From contig NZ_MSDO01000009.1 in NCBI RefSeq assembly GCF_001937195.1, forward strand, positions 186,001 to 250,000: a DNA stretch of 64,000 nucleotides, given 5' to 3'. Made by a program: the position numbers and the translations under genes. The notes beneath the pieces are model-generated. The model had not been told where the DNA came from, searched no databases, and worked only from the letters and a program-made list of their open reading frames with translations. The DNA is from Salinicola socius. Lineage in GTDB: Bacteria; Pseudomonadota; Gammaproteobacteria; Pseudomonadales; Halomonadaceae. Of this stretch, positions 63,966-64,000 are shown one piece after another (within the stretch, counting starts at the first letter, position 1; every line of letters starts with the position of its first letter).

Positions 63966-64000
63966 GGGCCGTATTCCTCCATCGGCGAAATCCCTCTTGA

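Overview
The window is high-GC (about 60-65%) chromosomal DNA of a gammaproteobacterium. Gene content and protein style (metE beside metR, lptFG divergent from pepA, valS-holC, purEK, bfd-bfr, stand-alone GGDEF and EAL proteins) point to the Halomonadaceae (Halomonas/Salinicola/Kushneria-like). The family assignment is an inference from protein style, not a database match.

Layout. 1-4621: malonate catabolism, with a divergent GntR-type regulator (cut by the window edge), malonyl-CoA decarboxylase, malonyl-CoA synthetase and the two-subunit MadLM carrier. 4692-6891: a diguanylate cyclase and an EAL phosphodiesterase. 7072-10839: small envelope and housekeeping genes. 11166-13919: an RstA/RstB-like two-component system. 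13974-17320: metR and metE, divergent. 17549-23606: lipoprotein, azoreductase, glyoxalase, TspO, a UDG-family protein, DoxX, a second diguanylate cyclase and a PAP2 phosphatase. 23823-31503, minus strand: valS, holC, an SDR, ilvE and pepA. 31855-33998: lptFG. 34363-35373: bfd and bfr iron storage behind a Fur-like site. 35535-39303, minus strand: purEK and truC-tcdA-DUF1653. 39460-43178: sirtuin, BASS transporter, tapT and the zinc-starvation protein ZinT.

43235-57640 holds the main accessory region: a tRNA-Arg(TCG) gene followed by an approximately 14.3-kb P4-like satellite/integrative element. Its 13-bp end repeat recurs exactly where low-GC DNA gives way to the core genome. It carries a tyrosine integrase, an HNH-type protein of foreign base composition, AlpA, a P4/P1-style antisense (C4-like) immunity region, a Toprim primase, a DUF927 helicase-like protein, a coiled-coil protein, an iteron-rich putative origin, and cargo. 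The cargo is a dehalogenase-like hydrolase, a CDF metal exporter with its divergent MerR regulator, and a low-GC pair of nuclease-like genes separated by an integron-attC-like sequence.

57644-61813: a pirin / YcaC-like hydrolase / pirin cluster with a divergent LysR regulator, then an SRPBCC protein. 61869-62216: a TauE/SafE remnant. 62570-63965: cold-shock protein, zinc-free ribosomal protein L31 (rpmE2) and two small unknown genes. zinT and rpmE2 share a near-identical 21-bp Zur-like operator, so the window contains two members of one zinc-starvation regulon.
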